Notes: a model not told the origin generated them from the letters alone. A stretch of DNA of 64,000 nt from G020354785 sp964461435 (GCA_964461435.1 CAYWUI010000007.1:1-64000); one strand, 5' to 3'; shown: positions 1 through 7,556, counted from the first letter of the stretch. Translations and numbers: made by a program.

Positions 1-907
1 TATCCATATCTATACAAGAGAGAAAAAACTTATTTGTACACATATGATCTCCAATTGCAAAAATACCAAAAGCGTTTTCTATGTTCAAATATGTGTTAAA
101 AACACTTGTTTGTGCGGCCAAACCATCGGGATACCTGCCTTCCTCATATAAGTATGCACTCTTGGCAAATTGGTAATAGTTTTGACTAACGCTGCGAAAC
201 TCTACTATCAGAGGATACAAATTGGTGTGCCATACGCCATTAGTAGCACTAGTAGCACTCTTCGAACCTGTAGTATAATTTATTGTTAGTTGGTAAACGG
301 TATCGTTTATAAGTTGATTGCTGAAAAGAGCTATTGGCAACCCCTCGTTAATTATGAGAGGATCAGTAACTACTTCAAAATAGGCAGGCGTTTCCTCTCC
401 GTAAACAAAAAGTCTTATAGCCATCTCAAAGTACCGGGTTTTAGATGTATCGTTGAAAAAAGTAATTTTTATTGCCGGATAAGTTGTCCCTTCTTCATTT
501 TTGCCGGCCTCATTTATGTGTACTACCTCATAAACTTTAGGTTTTTTCGGAATCGAATCGAAGCAGGTTATGGTTCCGTGATCCGGAACATCAACTTCAC
601 ATTTGTATATTTTACCCTCGTCAATAGTGGTAGCTGATGTATAGATTCCATTTCCTTCATGAGATAACTTTTCGGTATACACGCCATCAATAAAAAGGGA
701 AATGTCGGCATCTTCAATGGCCTTGATATTAGTAGCATTTATATTTGCCGTAAATGTAGCCTGCACCACAACGGGTTTTCCGGGTATTAGTACGGAGTTT
801 AGCACTGGTATTGGGGGAGGTGTGTTAAATTCATCCTGCACCAGTTTACGGCAGGAAACCAATAAGACAATATTATTAATTATGAAAATAATTTTAAGTA
901 ACCTCAT
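1..907 (-). CDS. DUF4249-type lipoprotein, partial (3' end beyond window)
   Basis: An open frame of 302 codons runs from an ATG at 907 to the window edge with no stop. The product begins with a hydrophobic stretch ending in a lipobox (VSC, Cys19), so it should be an outer-membrane or periplasmic lipoprotein. The following pattern (proline-rich PPPIPVLNSVLIPGKP, then an immunoglobulin-like stretch with LFIDG and a Gly-Asn-Gly-Ile-Tyr turn, and an ending near ENAFGIFAIGD) resembles DUF4249 proteins, which in Bacteroidota usually sit beside outer-membrane receptors. Its start lies 2 bases after the stop of the upstream beta-barrel gene, so the two are co-transcribed. Function is unknown; family assignment is from pattern recognition only. 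Confidence 0.7.
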   Translation of the reverse strand, partial: MRLLKIIFIINNIVLLVSCRKLVQDEFNTPPPIPVLNSVLIPGKPVVVQATFTANINATNIKAIEDADISLFIDGVYTEKLSHEGNGIYTSATTIDEGKIYKCEVDVPDHGTITCFDSIPKKPKVYEVVHINEAGKNEEGTTYPAIKITFFNDTSKTRYFEMAIRLFVYGEETPAYFEVVTDPLIINEGLPIALFSNQLINDTVYQLTINYTTGSKSATSATNGVWHTNLYPLIVEFRSVSQNYYQFAKSAYLYEEGRYPDGLAAQTSVFNTYLNIENAFGIFAIGDHMCTNKFFLSCIDMD

Positions 908-909
908 TT

Positions 910-1453
910 TTAAAGCTTATAATTCAAACCAATAAATAACTTTTTATCATCTTCATAAAAATACTGCCCCCACAGATATTCGATAAAAATACCCAAACGG
1001 CTAACTGGAATGTATGATAGGCCACCACCAATTCCATATTCAAATTCATTATAATTCATAATTGAATTAATATGATAATTTGCACCTAACTTACCCGTTA
1101 TATAAAAACTAAACTTTAAATTATCTACCTTGAAAATAATAGGTAGAATATGAATATTAAGGTTTAGCCCATATGGAATAAAATGATTGTACATATGACT
1201 TTTGTAGACAGAGTAACCAATGTAGCTACCAACATCAATATATTTTAGGATTTTGTAATCTACACCTATCTGATAATTGCCTACTTTTTTTTTTCTCAAA
1301 TCCGTCCCCTGTACCTATATATAAATTCGTCCGATATGGGACATAAATGGACTTTAAACTTAATCGGTTTTTAATATTAATGTCTTGTGGAAAGCCTTTA
1401 TAACAAAATAAAGCTAAGAATAATATTAAAAACATAGGTTCAATTGGCTTCAT
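910..1453 (-). pseudogene. Small outer-membrane beta-barrel protein, frameshifted in an A10 run
   Basis: Two overlapping minus-strand frames encode one protein. The first (from ATG at 1453) gives a signal peptide (MFLILFLALFCYKGFPQ) and reaches GDGFEKKK. The second (to the stop at 910) continues with VGNYQIGVDY and alternating hydrophobic/aromatic strands typical of an 8-strand outer-membrane barrel, ending in GLNYKL. They join at ten A (minus strand) at 1285-1294; nine A would give one 180-residue protein. The shift is therefore one extra base. It may be a sequencing error, true decay, or slippage-based phase variation. It lies directly upstream of the DUF4249 gene. Confidence 0.65.
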
Positions 1454-1475
1454 CTGTTGAAAATTTTATATCTGT

Positions 1476-1688
1476 TTATAAGCAAATTTGAGGCAAAATT
1501 AATGGAAATTTTTTTTTTTCTCCGGATGGTAAAATACATCTGGTATTTAAATATCCAGATCTAATGTTTTTACAAATCAATGTATCATTGTCTGTCATAA
1601 CTGTATTAAAATATTGCCATCTGTTTTTTTCTGCATGTGCAGTAAAACATATTGCGGCGATTGCTAATGAAAGAATAATTGTTTTCAT
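1476..1688 (-). pseudogene. Truncated second copy of the small exported protein
   Basis: The first 53 residues, including the signal peptide MKTIILSLAIAAICFTAHA, match the intact 166-residue protein at 4438-4938, apart from three extra codons and a few substitutions. After GEKKK the frame diverges: this copy has A11 where the intact copy has A7-G-A4, and homology stops shortly afterwards, giving a 70-residue product. The ATG and at least 140 bases upstream of it are almost identical in both copies (offset 3250), so promoter and start were duplicated with it. It is probably non-functional, although a short secreted peptide could still be made. Confidence 0.7.
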
Positions 1689-1830
1689 GATTTATGTTTA
1701 TTAATTGTTTTTATCAGTTATTGCAAAATATTGAAGGCCTTCAATAACTAATAATACTGTAGTGTAAAGTAACGGCAAATAAACCCCTGATGCTTAGCAG
1801 GATGGTTGCAAACTTTTATACAATTTGCAT
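1499..1830. repeat. Direct repeat, left copy (about 330 bp)
   Basis: Near-identical to 4759-5080 in the same orientation. It spans the start and signal peptide of the small exported protein, its 5' leader and an 18-bp palindrome. It differs by a 9-base insertion inside the coding part and scattered point changes. Together with the paralogous regulators this indicates a segmental duplication with a period of about 3.1-3.25 kb. Confidence 0.85.
1729..1746. promoter_or_regulatory. 18-bp perfect palindrome upstream of truncated small gene
   Basis: TATTGAAGGCCTTCAATA is its own reverse complement. It lies 40 bp upstream of the ATG at 1688 and is repeated at the same distance in the other copy (4979-4996). 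It is a candidate dimeric-regulator operator. Confidence 0.55.
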
Positions 1831-1908
1831 TACAAATGTTGCATTTTAGTCTTCTGGTTTCATTTTTGTATTCTGGTTGCAAAAGTGAGTATTAAAATCA
1901 TTTGGTGA

Positions 1909-2184
1909 GAGCATTCCTGTTCAAAGGATGATAACGGTGTTATTCCCGGAGATGAACAAAATACTACACTTCTTGAATTATTCAGGGAGATTTCTTTAGG
2001 ATTCGATAGCCCTACTATACTGAAAATTCCTTATTTTCCTATACCTGATGAAATGGTTAAGTTAAACGACACAAATTTTAACAAGATATTGGATTCATAC
2101 AGGATGTTCAATAATTTTCTTGATAATCCTCAAATCACTCTTGATACTTTGTTGAAATCAACCGCATTAAGGACGGAACAATAA
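1909..2184 (+). pseudogene. 5'-truncated lipoprotein remnant
   Basis: A plus-strand frame open from just after a TGA at 1906 to TAA at 2184 encodes a coherent, codon-like sequence starting SCSKDDNGVIPGDEQ and ending LLKSTALRTEQ. SCSKDD is typical of the region after a lipobox cysteine, but no signal peptide or start codon precedes it; the nearest ATG is about 45 codons in. It looks like a lipoprotein gene whose 5' end was lost, possibly at the edge of the duplicated segment that ends near 1830. No family is recognised. Confidence 0.4.
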
Positions 2185-2229
2185 AAGGTTGTCATGAATG
2201 GTAAATATTAATTTTAAAGGGAAACAGGG

Positions 2230-4128
2230 TTATTGACTTGATGTTAATAAGGCCTTTCTGGGTGGAAGGTTCATTTTTTGCAGCAGTTCATCATAACGGG
2301 GATCATTACGAATGTCTTCAGTAGTTGGGTAAAAATTAATAAAAATGAGAGGATATAATTTTTGTTCAAGGGCATCATTTAACATCTCAAAGGCTTTATC
2401 AGTGAATCCAAGGTAAGCAGCCATCATGCCCATTTCACCCTTGTTTACCCAATGATTTTTTGAATACTCTACCATTTCATTATAGTAATCTAATGCTTTC
2501 TCCCTTTGACCCGCCTTTACATAAATATAACCACGCATCATTTTCCAATAGTAATCGTAATCAGGAAGTTTTTCACAATACTCAATTGCTTGCTGATATT
2601 GCTTTTTATGAAGACATATCCAGCCCAGAGTAATGTTTCCGTATGCAGCATTCTCATATAAGGCCAGGGCCTTTTTAGCCCAGTATTCAGCTTCTGCATA
2701 ATCTTTGTTATGATAACATAATAATGAAAGCCATGCGTTGTATGAGGGTAAAAAGGGTTCAATCAAAACAGCTTGTTTAGCGTGATATATTGATTTTTCC
2801 ATATCATTGAAAAGAATATGGTACCAGGCAAAATGAGCGTGTGCAATTGCATTGCTGGGATTCCTGGCAATGGCATTTTCAAAGGCTTCTTTTGCCAAAG
2901 GCCAGTCCCAGGCATCGTATAAATAAAGCATGGCTAATGCGGTGTAAGCTTCATCAATGTTTGGATCTAATTTAATGGCTTTATTGGCTGCCGATGTAGC
3001 GCAAAGAAATGCTGCCTTCGGGGTGAGCTGACCATGACCCATAGTAGCGTATCCCAGGGCCAGAGCCGCATAAGCAAAAGGATCTCCCGGGTCTCTATCT
3101 ATTGCCTCTTGCAGGTAATTGATTCCTTTTTCAAAAGCCTCTTTTGTTCCCTGATTTAAGTAATACATGCCGCGCAAATAAGCCTTATATGTTTCTGGAT
3201 CTACCGTACGTGACTCCGCTAAATGCTGCTCTATATTTTTTGAAAGTTTAATATTAATTTTTTGCGCAATATCCTTTACAGCTGAAGTATGAACAGCCAG
3301 TATATTTTGCATTTCATCATAATACTCGTTTGCCAATATGTGACGCTCTTTTGGAAACACATCAATCAGCTGAATTGAAAAACAAATGCTATCACCTGCA
3401 CAATAAACCGATCCCTCCACAATGTTATTTACTCCCAGTTCATGCGCAATATCTTTCAGTAACATGTCACTATCGCGATATCGTAGTGTTGAAGTCCTAG
3501 AAATTACACGAAGTGAACCAATCTGTCCCAATTCACCAATAAGTGCGTCCTGCATACCGTCTACGAAATAACTATTATCTGGCTGTCCGGTTAAATTTTG
3601 TATTGGCAGAACGGCAATTGACTTTTCCGCAGGCCTATACCTTGTTAAAAAAAAATATACAACTATACCTGCAACAACAATTGCTACCAAAATAATTAGG
3701 AATTTAGGGTTTAATTTATAGAATTTGGGGCTTGAGTAAACATGTTTTTCCCGCTTCTGTCCAATAAATAATCGCTCCATTTCTACAACAACACCTTTTC
3801 TAACATCTCCCGGTGATACATTGAAGTATTTTTTGAACACTTTGTTGAAATAACTGGGACTCTTAAAACCAACCCGGTATGCAATTTCTGAGGCAGTGGC
3901 CACATCATTTTCCAATAACTCTTTGGCACGGATTATCCGTATTTCTGCAATGTAGTCGGTAGCAGATTTACCAATTAGTCTTATAAGTTTTCTATGCAAC
4001 ATCGATCTGCTTAATCCCGCATTTTTCGCCAGATCCTCTACAGAAAAATTCTCATTATCCAGGTTATCTTCAATAATCTGATTGATAGTACTGAGGAATT
4101 GATCACCCATTGACTGAGGCTTTTCCAT
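2230..4128 (-). CDS. Membrane-anchored AraC-type regulator with TolB-N/TPR sensor (copy A)
   Basis: A 632-residue protein. Residues 1-112 are an N-terminal AraC-type double helix-turn-helix (SVEDLAKNAGLSRSMLHRKL, then EIAYRVGFKSPSYFNKVFKK). A single transmembrane helix lies at about 143-162. Next comes a TolB-N/FlgO-like domain (SIAVLPIQNLTG, YFVDGMQDALIGEL, NNIVEGSV), then TPR-like helices to the end. By topology the HTH is cytoplasmic and the sensor periplasmic. It differs from the paralogue at 5355-7217 at 15 of the first 112 residues, but the C-terminal half has diverged strongly. A TATATTTA near-match to the -7 box and a concentric inverted repeat precede the start. Downstream on the same strand is the truncated small gene. 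The target genes are unknown. Confidence 0.8.
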   Translation of the reverse strand: MEKPQSMGDQFLSTINQIIEDNLDNENFSVEDLAKNAGLSRSMLHRKLIRLIGKSATDYIAEIRIIRAKELLENDVATASEIAYRVGFKSPSYFNKVFKKYFNVSPGDVRKGVVVEMERLFIGQKREKHVYSSPKFYKLNPKFLIILVAIVVAGIVVYFFLTRYRPAEKSIAVLPIQNLTGQPDNSYFVDGMQDALIGELGQIGSLRVISRTSTLRYRDSDMLLKDIAHELGVNNIVEGSVYCAGDSICFSIQLIDVFPKERHILANEYYDEMQNILAVHTSAVKDIAQKINIKLSKNIEQHLAESRTVDPETYKAYLRGMYYLNQGTKEAFEKGINYLQEAIDRDPGDPFAYAALALGYATMGHGQLTPKAAFLCATSAANKAIKLDPNIDEAYTALAMLYLYDAWDWPLAKEAFENAIARNPSNAIAHAHFAWYHILFNDMEKSIYHAKQAVLIEPFLPSYNAWLSLLCYHNKDYAEAEYWAKKALALYENAAYGNITLGWICLHKKQYQQAIEYCEKLPDYDYYWKMMRGYIYVKAGQREKALDYYNEMVEYSKNHWVNKGEMGMMAAYLGFTDKAFEMLNDALEQKLYPLIFINFYPTTEDIRNDPRYDELLQKMNLPPRKALLTSSQ

Positions 4129-4145
4129 TTCTGCCAGTAATTAAC

Positions 4146-4191
4146 GATAATATTATTATAGTTTGACTATCAAACCAATAAGCTTATTATC
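4146..4191. promoter_or_regulatory. Concentric inverted repeat upstream of regulator A
   Basis: Outer arms GATAATA (4146-4152) and TATTATC (4185-4191) surround inner arms GTTTGA (4161-4166) and TCAAAC (4170-4175), with centres within half a base of each other. A near -7 box (TATATTTA on the minus strand) lies at 4196-4203, so the element covers the expected transcript start. The arrangement is conserved upstream of regulator B and is a candidate operator or leader hairpin. Confidence 0.5.
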
Positions 4192-4266
4192 AGGGTAAAT
4201 ATACGAAATTATTCAGATATGTTTTTACAACCCGGAGCAAAATAAAATTAATATAAAAGAGACAAT

Positions 4267-4308
4267 AAAAAAGGGACAGACACTTTTGTAATAGTATTCG
4301 TCCCTTTT
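4267..4308 (-). terminator. Rho-independent terminator after the small exported protein
   Basis: AAAAGGGAC (4269-4277) pairs with GTCCCTTTT (4300-4308) across a 22-base loop. On the minus strand the hairpin is followed by a run of T. It lies about 130 bp downstream of the stop at 4438 and upstream of regulator A. Confidence 0.6.
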
Positions 4309-4317
4309 ATAGCTGCC

Positions 4318-4345
4318 ACGGATTGCAAATCCGTACCAATGGTAC
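4318..4345. repeat. Adjacent short intergenic palindromes
   Basis: ACGGATT-GCA-AATCCGT (4318-4334) is directly followed by and overlaps GTACC-AAT-GGTAC (4333-4345). They may be a small dispersed repeat remnant or an RNA structure after the terminator. There is no T-tract, so neither is a terminator on its own. Confidence 0.3.
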
Positions 4346-4437
4346 AATTGTTATCTTCAGAAGATATATTCCATAGGAAAAGACTAATTTTCAAACGCAT
4401 CCGAAAATTACCTACAATTCAATCTGCTTTAAAAAGA

Positions 4438-4938
4438 CTAGTCGTATTTTGATGTTAAGAACTCTTTGTTTTCACCTTTACAAGTGTATTGATTTACAAA
4501 ATCATATATCTGCCAAACGTTTGGATTTGTTTGTGTGTTTATAAGTTTATCTCCTTTATAAAAACTGATAACAAGATTCGTTGATTCTGTTGCAATGTTG
4601 AAATACTCATATTTATAAATCCTTACACTGTTTTCTACATCAACAAGTTCCATTAGTGCATTCTTTCCGGTAAATTTATTATTCAAATACACAGGTTTTC
4701 TCTCCATCAGGCAGACCATTTTCCCTTTAGTAGTTTCAATTATAATATTGATGTCATCATTGGAAATTTTCTTTTTTTCTCCGGAGAGTAAAATACATCT
4801 GGTATTTAAATATCCAGATCTTATGTTTTTACAAATCAATGTATCATTGTCTGTAATAACATATTGCCATCTGTTTTTTTCTGCATGTGCAGTAAAACAT
4901 ATTGCGGCGATTGCTAATGAAAGAATAATTGTTTTCAT
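4438..4938 (-). CDS. Small exported protein of unknown function (intact copy)
   Basis: A 166-residue protein with a clear signal peptide (MKTIILSLAIAAICFTAHA, cleavage after AHA) and no lipobox, so it is predicted periplasmic or secreted. The mature part is short beta-rich sequence with four cysteines (for example LICKNI, NTRCIL, MVCLM, QYTCKG) that could form disulfides. I recognise no family. It sits between the two AraC-TPR regulators on the same strand, and its upstream region carries an 18-bp palindrome and GTTGCATT repeats. A truncated copy lies left of the other regulator, so the regulator and this protein appear to form a unit that was duplicated. Confidence 0.65.
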   Translation of the reverse strand: MKTIILSLAIAAICFTAHAEKNRWQYVITDNDTLICKNIRSGYLNTRCILLSGEKKKISNDDINIIIETTKGKMVCLMERKPVYLNNKFTGKNALMELVDVENSVRIYKYEYFNIATESTNLVISFYKGDKLINTQTNPNVWQIYDFVNQYTCKGENKEFLTSKYD

Positions 4939-5080
4939 GATTTATGTTTATTAATTGTTTTTATCAGTTATTGCAAAATATTGAAGGCCTTCAATAACTA
5001 ATAATACTGTAGTGTAAAGTAACGGCAAATAAACCCCTGATGCTTAGCAGGATGGTTGCAAACTTTTATAAAATTGAGTG
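4759..5080. repeat. Direct repeat, right copy (about 320 bp)
   Basis: Partner of 1499-1830 in the same orientation. It covers the 5' coding part, leader and palindrome of the intact small exported protein. Identity fades just past GATGGTTGCAAACTTTTATA. Confidence 0.85.
4979..4996. promoter_or_regulatory. 18-bp perfect palindrome upstream of small exported protein
   Basis: TATTGAAGGCCTTCAATA, identical to 1729-1746, lies 40 bp upstream of the ATG at 4938. Its conservation within a duplicated regulatory region fits an operator. Confidence 0.55.
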
Positions 5081-5087
5081 TACAATT

Positions 5088-5152
5088 GTTGCATTATTGC
5101 ATTCTGGTTGCATTATTGCATTCTGGTTGCATTTTTAATCGGGTTGCATTTT
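5088..5152. repeat. Short tandem GTTGCATT repeats
   Basis: Two exact 19-bp units (GTTGCATTATTGCATTCTG at 5088-5106 and 5107-5125) are followed by two degenerate units starting GTTGCATT at 5126 and 5143. Similar but weaker GTTGCATT/TTCTGGTT elements occur at 1838-1880 beside the other copy. They could be iterated regulator sites or simple slippage. Confidence 0.55.
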
Positions 5153-5354
5153 ATATCAATCAGGTTTTTACCACGGAAAATGCTCCCAGATTAAATTCAA
5201 TGGCATAACAATAAGCTCTTCCGGCCGGCCAAACACAACAAAAACTTTAACGGACAAAGCATACACCGGTAATAGTGCTATTACCACAGACAGGAGGCTG
5301 GTATTGGTGTGAGGCACGTGTTTGAAAATGTGCGTCAGTTAAATAAAATGAAGT
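5153..5354. other. Intergenic region with no recognised gene
   Basis: This is the rest of the gap between the small exported protein and regulator B (about 415 bp in all from 4939). No coherent open frame, RNA gene or terminator hairpin was seen here. Confidence 0.5.
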
Positions 5355-7217
5355 TTATTGCAAAGGCGGTAATCCCATTTTTCCCCTGATGGCAATAAAC
5401 CTGGGTTCGGAATGGAGATTTTCAAATTCAGGATCAGCGGTATTGAAAGGAACCAGGTAACCTTCTTCCATGGCCTGTTCCATTAAGTCTAAAGCTTTGT
5501 CTTTCTCACCAAGCAAGGCATAATAATGGGCTTCTTCGATTTTATATGGCCAGTTTCCAATCTTTAGCTTCCATTTAAGGAGACCATTGATTCCTTCAGC
5601 ATGAAATAAACTGTCGGCTATTTCGGGAGTCCACTCACCGGTCATCATTCCGAGTTTCTTATAACTTTCAAGGGCAGCCTTGCGATTACCGGTTATTACA
5701 TGGATAAAAAATTCTTTTTCTATCGGACCGGGACTATCCTTCCCAAGTCCCTGGCATATTTTATTCTCAATGAGGGCCTGTTCATACTTTTTCTCTCTAA
5801 AGTATGCATATGAACTGCTAAAACGAATAACATAGGAATAGGGATCAAGTTGTATGGCCTTATCATAAAATTCCCGTGCCTTACCCATGTTTCCCAGGAC
5901 GGTCATTAGCTCTCCATAAAGCTTGTAAGTGGTGGCATTATTAGGACTGATCGACAATGCCCGTTTCAACTCGTTTTCAGCCAGGGTATAATTCCAGTCA
6001 TAATCATAATCATAATATATTTCACCTAAGACATTATGGGCTTCGCCAACGTTTTCATCCAGTGACAGGGCTTTTGATGCCAGGTATTCCGCACTGTCCC
6101 TGCCTGTTTGCCGGTCGATGTAATCATGCCAGCCTGAAATAAAATAGGCCTCCGCCAGTAAAGCATAAGCCAGGGCATAATCCGGATCCTCGGCTATGGC
6201 CCTGCGCAAGTATTTTACAGAGGCATACAGATCATCCGGGGTTCTCTTAGTCAGATGGTATCTTCCCAATTGCATGTATTCAAATGCTTTCAGGCTGTTT
6301 GTTTGTTTCTGTTTCAATGCGTCCGCCTGCCGTTTTGTTAAAGCAAGTGATAATTCTGAGGCAATCTGATCGGCAATTTCACTTTGGATCATAAAGACTT
6401 CGCTCAGATCCCTGTCATACTGCTTTAATAAAATATGATTATCCCTGGGTGCATCGATTAACTGGATATTGATCCTTACATGATCAGCCATTCGTTGAAC
6501 CGATCCTTCAAGGATATAGTTAACGTCAAGTAACTTTGCGATCTCGGGTACTGTTTTGTTGCCCTTATTGCGGAACACTTCAGATGAGGTTCGCGATATT
6601 ACTTTTAAATCGCTGATGGCAGAAAGCCTGTAGAGTAAATCCTCCACTATGCCATCGGCAAAAAATTGGTTTTCAGCGTTGGTGCTAAGATTTTCAAAGG
6701 GTAATATGGCAATTGACTTTTCAGAAGGTTTTTTCTCCCGGGATATATAGTATATTCCTACTCCTGCAATAATGACTGCAAAGATAGTGATCAAAACCAC
6801 ACTACGTAAACTAAAAACTTTTTGTCCCGGTGAACTTTGAATTTTCTGGTAAGTATAAGGCTGGTTGGAATGAACAATAGCACCTTTTCTAACATCTCCA
6901 GGCGATACCTTGAAGTGTTTTTTAAATAGTCTGTTGAAATAACTGGGACTGTTAAAACCTACACGGTAAGCGATCTCAGATGCAGTGGCCACATCGTTTT
7001 CCAATAGCTCCTTTGCCCGTATTAATCTTTTTTCTGTAATGAAATCGCTGGCTGATTTACCGGTCAGTTTTATAAGTTTCCTGTGCAACATCGATCTGCT
7101 TAATCCTGCATTTTTTGCCAGATCTTCAACTGAGAAATTCTCATTATCCAGGTTATCTTCTATAATCTGGTTGACAGTTCTGAGAAATTGATCTCCCATT
7201 GACGGAGGCTTTTCCAT
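5355..7217 (-). CDS. Membrane-anchored AraC-type regulator with TolB-N/TPR sensor (copy B)
   Basis: A 620-residue paralogue of the gene at 2230-4128 with the same plan: AraC double HTH at residues 1-112, one transmembrane helix at about 140-157, a TolB-N-like domain (SIAILPFENLS, FFADGIVEDLLYRL, NYILEGSVQ) and TPR-like helices (for example PDYALAYALLAEAYF, SPNNATTYKLYGELM). The DNA-binding half is nearly the same as in copy A, while the TPR half is different. This suggests a shared DNA site but different signals. The -7 box TATATTTG (minus strand, 7284-7291) and a concentric inverted repeat precede the ATG at 7217. Confidence 0.82.
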   Translation of the reverse strand: MEKPPSMGDQFLRTVNQIIEDNLDNENFSVEDLAKNAGLSRSMLHRKLIKLTGKSASDFITEKRLIRAKELLENDVATASEIAYRVGFNSPSYFNRLFKKHFKVSPGDVRKGAIVHSNQPYTYQKIQSSPGQKVFSLRSVVLITIFAVIIAGVGIYYISREKKPSEKSIAILPFENLSTNAENQFFADGIVEDLLYRLSAISDLKVISRTSSEVFRNKGNKTVPEIAKLLDVNYILEGSVQRMADHVRINIQLIDAPRDNHILLKQYDRDLSEVFMIQSEIADQIASELSLALTKRQADALKQKQTNSLKAFEYMQLGRYHLTKRTPDDLYASVKYLRRAIAEDPDYALAYALLAEAYFISGWHDYIDRQTGRDSAEYLASKALSLDENVGEAHNVLGEIYYDYDYDWNYTLAENELKRALSISPNNATTYKLYGELMTVLGNMGKAREFYDKAIQLDPYSYVIRFSSSYAYFREKKYEQALIENKICQGLGKDSPGPIEKEFFIHVITGNRKAALESYKKLGMMTGEWTPEIADSLFHAEGINGLLKWKLKIGNWPYKIEEAHYYALLGEKDKALDLMEQAMEEGYLVPFNTADPEFENLHSEPRFIAIRGKMGLPPLQ

Positions 7218-7234
7218 TGGTGATAATAATTAAC

Positions 7235-7279
7235 GATAATATCATTACAACTTGACTATCAAACCAATAAGCTATTATC
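7235..7279. promoter_or_regulatory. Concentric inverted repeat upstream of regulator B
   Basis: Outer arms GATAATA (7235-7241) and TATTATC (7273-7279) and inner arms TTGA (7252-7255) and TCAA (7259-7262) share the centre 7257. The element begins 4 bp downstream of the -7 box, so it covers the likely transcript start. It matches the element at 4146-4191. Confidence 0.5.
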
Positions 7280-7283
7280 AATA

Positions 7284-7291
7284 CAAATATA
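7284..7291 (-). promoter_or_regulatory. Bacteroidota -7 box, regulator B
   Basis: Minus-strand TATATTTG, an exact TAnnTTTG match. The predicted start of transcription is about 60 nt upstream of the ATG at 7217. Confidence 0.4.
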
Positions 7292-7300
7292 CAAAATTAG

Positions 7301-7386
7301 TGCCCAGGACAGGACTTGAACCTGCACGTCCTTAAACGGACACATGGCCCTCAACCATGCACGTCTACCATTTCCGTCACCTGGGC
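7301..7386 (-). tRNA. tRNA-Leu (anticodon GAG)
   Basis: The minus strand folds as a class II tRNA. The acceptor stem is GCCCAGG/CCTGGGC with discriminator A. The anticodon stem CATGG/CCATG holds loop TTGAGGG with GAG at 7352-7350. There is a long variable arm (TGTCCGTTTAAGGACG) and a T-loop GGTTCAAGTCC. No CCA is encoded. It lies 8 bp downstream of the second tRNA-Leu and shares its promoter. Confidence 0.93.
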
Positions 7387-7394
7387 TGAATGAG

Positions 7395-7478
7395 TGCCGA
7401 AGGAGGGACTCGAACCCTCATGCCCTTGCAGGCACATGTCCCTGAAACATGCGCGTCTACCAGTTTCGCCACTTCGGC
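7395..7478 (-). tRNA. tRNA-Leu (anticodon CAG)
   Basis: A class II tRNA on the minus strand. The acceptor stem is GCCGAAG/CTTCGGC with discriminator A, the anticodon stem CATGT/ACATG with loop TTCAGGG (CAG at 7444-7442), a variable arm TGCCTGCAAGGGCA, and a T-arm GAGGGTTCGAGTCCCTC. It is the first gene of a two-tRNA transcript. Confidence 0.93.
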
Positions 7479-7523
7479 AGTTTTTTACGGAGTAAGTTTA
7501 CCCAATCGATCATGATCGGAATG

Positions 7524-7556
7524 CAAATATAAAAATTTATAACTTATTTAGTCAAA
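7524..7556 (-). promoter_or_regulatory. Promoter of the tRNA-Leu pair
   Basis: On the minus strand, -33 TTTG (7553-7556), 21 bp, then -7 TATATTTG (7524-7531). The mature tRNA 5' end is about 40 nt downstream of the predicted start. Confidence 0.55.

Noticed and set aside
290..935. Plus-strand open frames (115 and 77 residues)
   Set aside because: They lie opposite the DUF4249 lipoprotein frame, which has a signal peptide, lipobox and continuous protein-like sequence.
4318..4345. Intergenic palindromes as a tRNA or riboswitch piece
   Set aside because: Only two short stems without cloverleaf or known aptamer features; kept as a low-confidence repeat.
1499..5080. Direct repeats as ends of an insertion sequence or transposon
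   Set aside because: No transposase or terminal inverted repeats; the repeats contain gene starts and fit a segmental duplication.
5088..5152. GTTGCATT repeats as a CRISPR array
   Set aside because: Units are about 19 bp with no spacers of regular length and no cas genes nearby.
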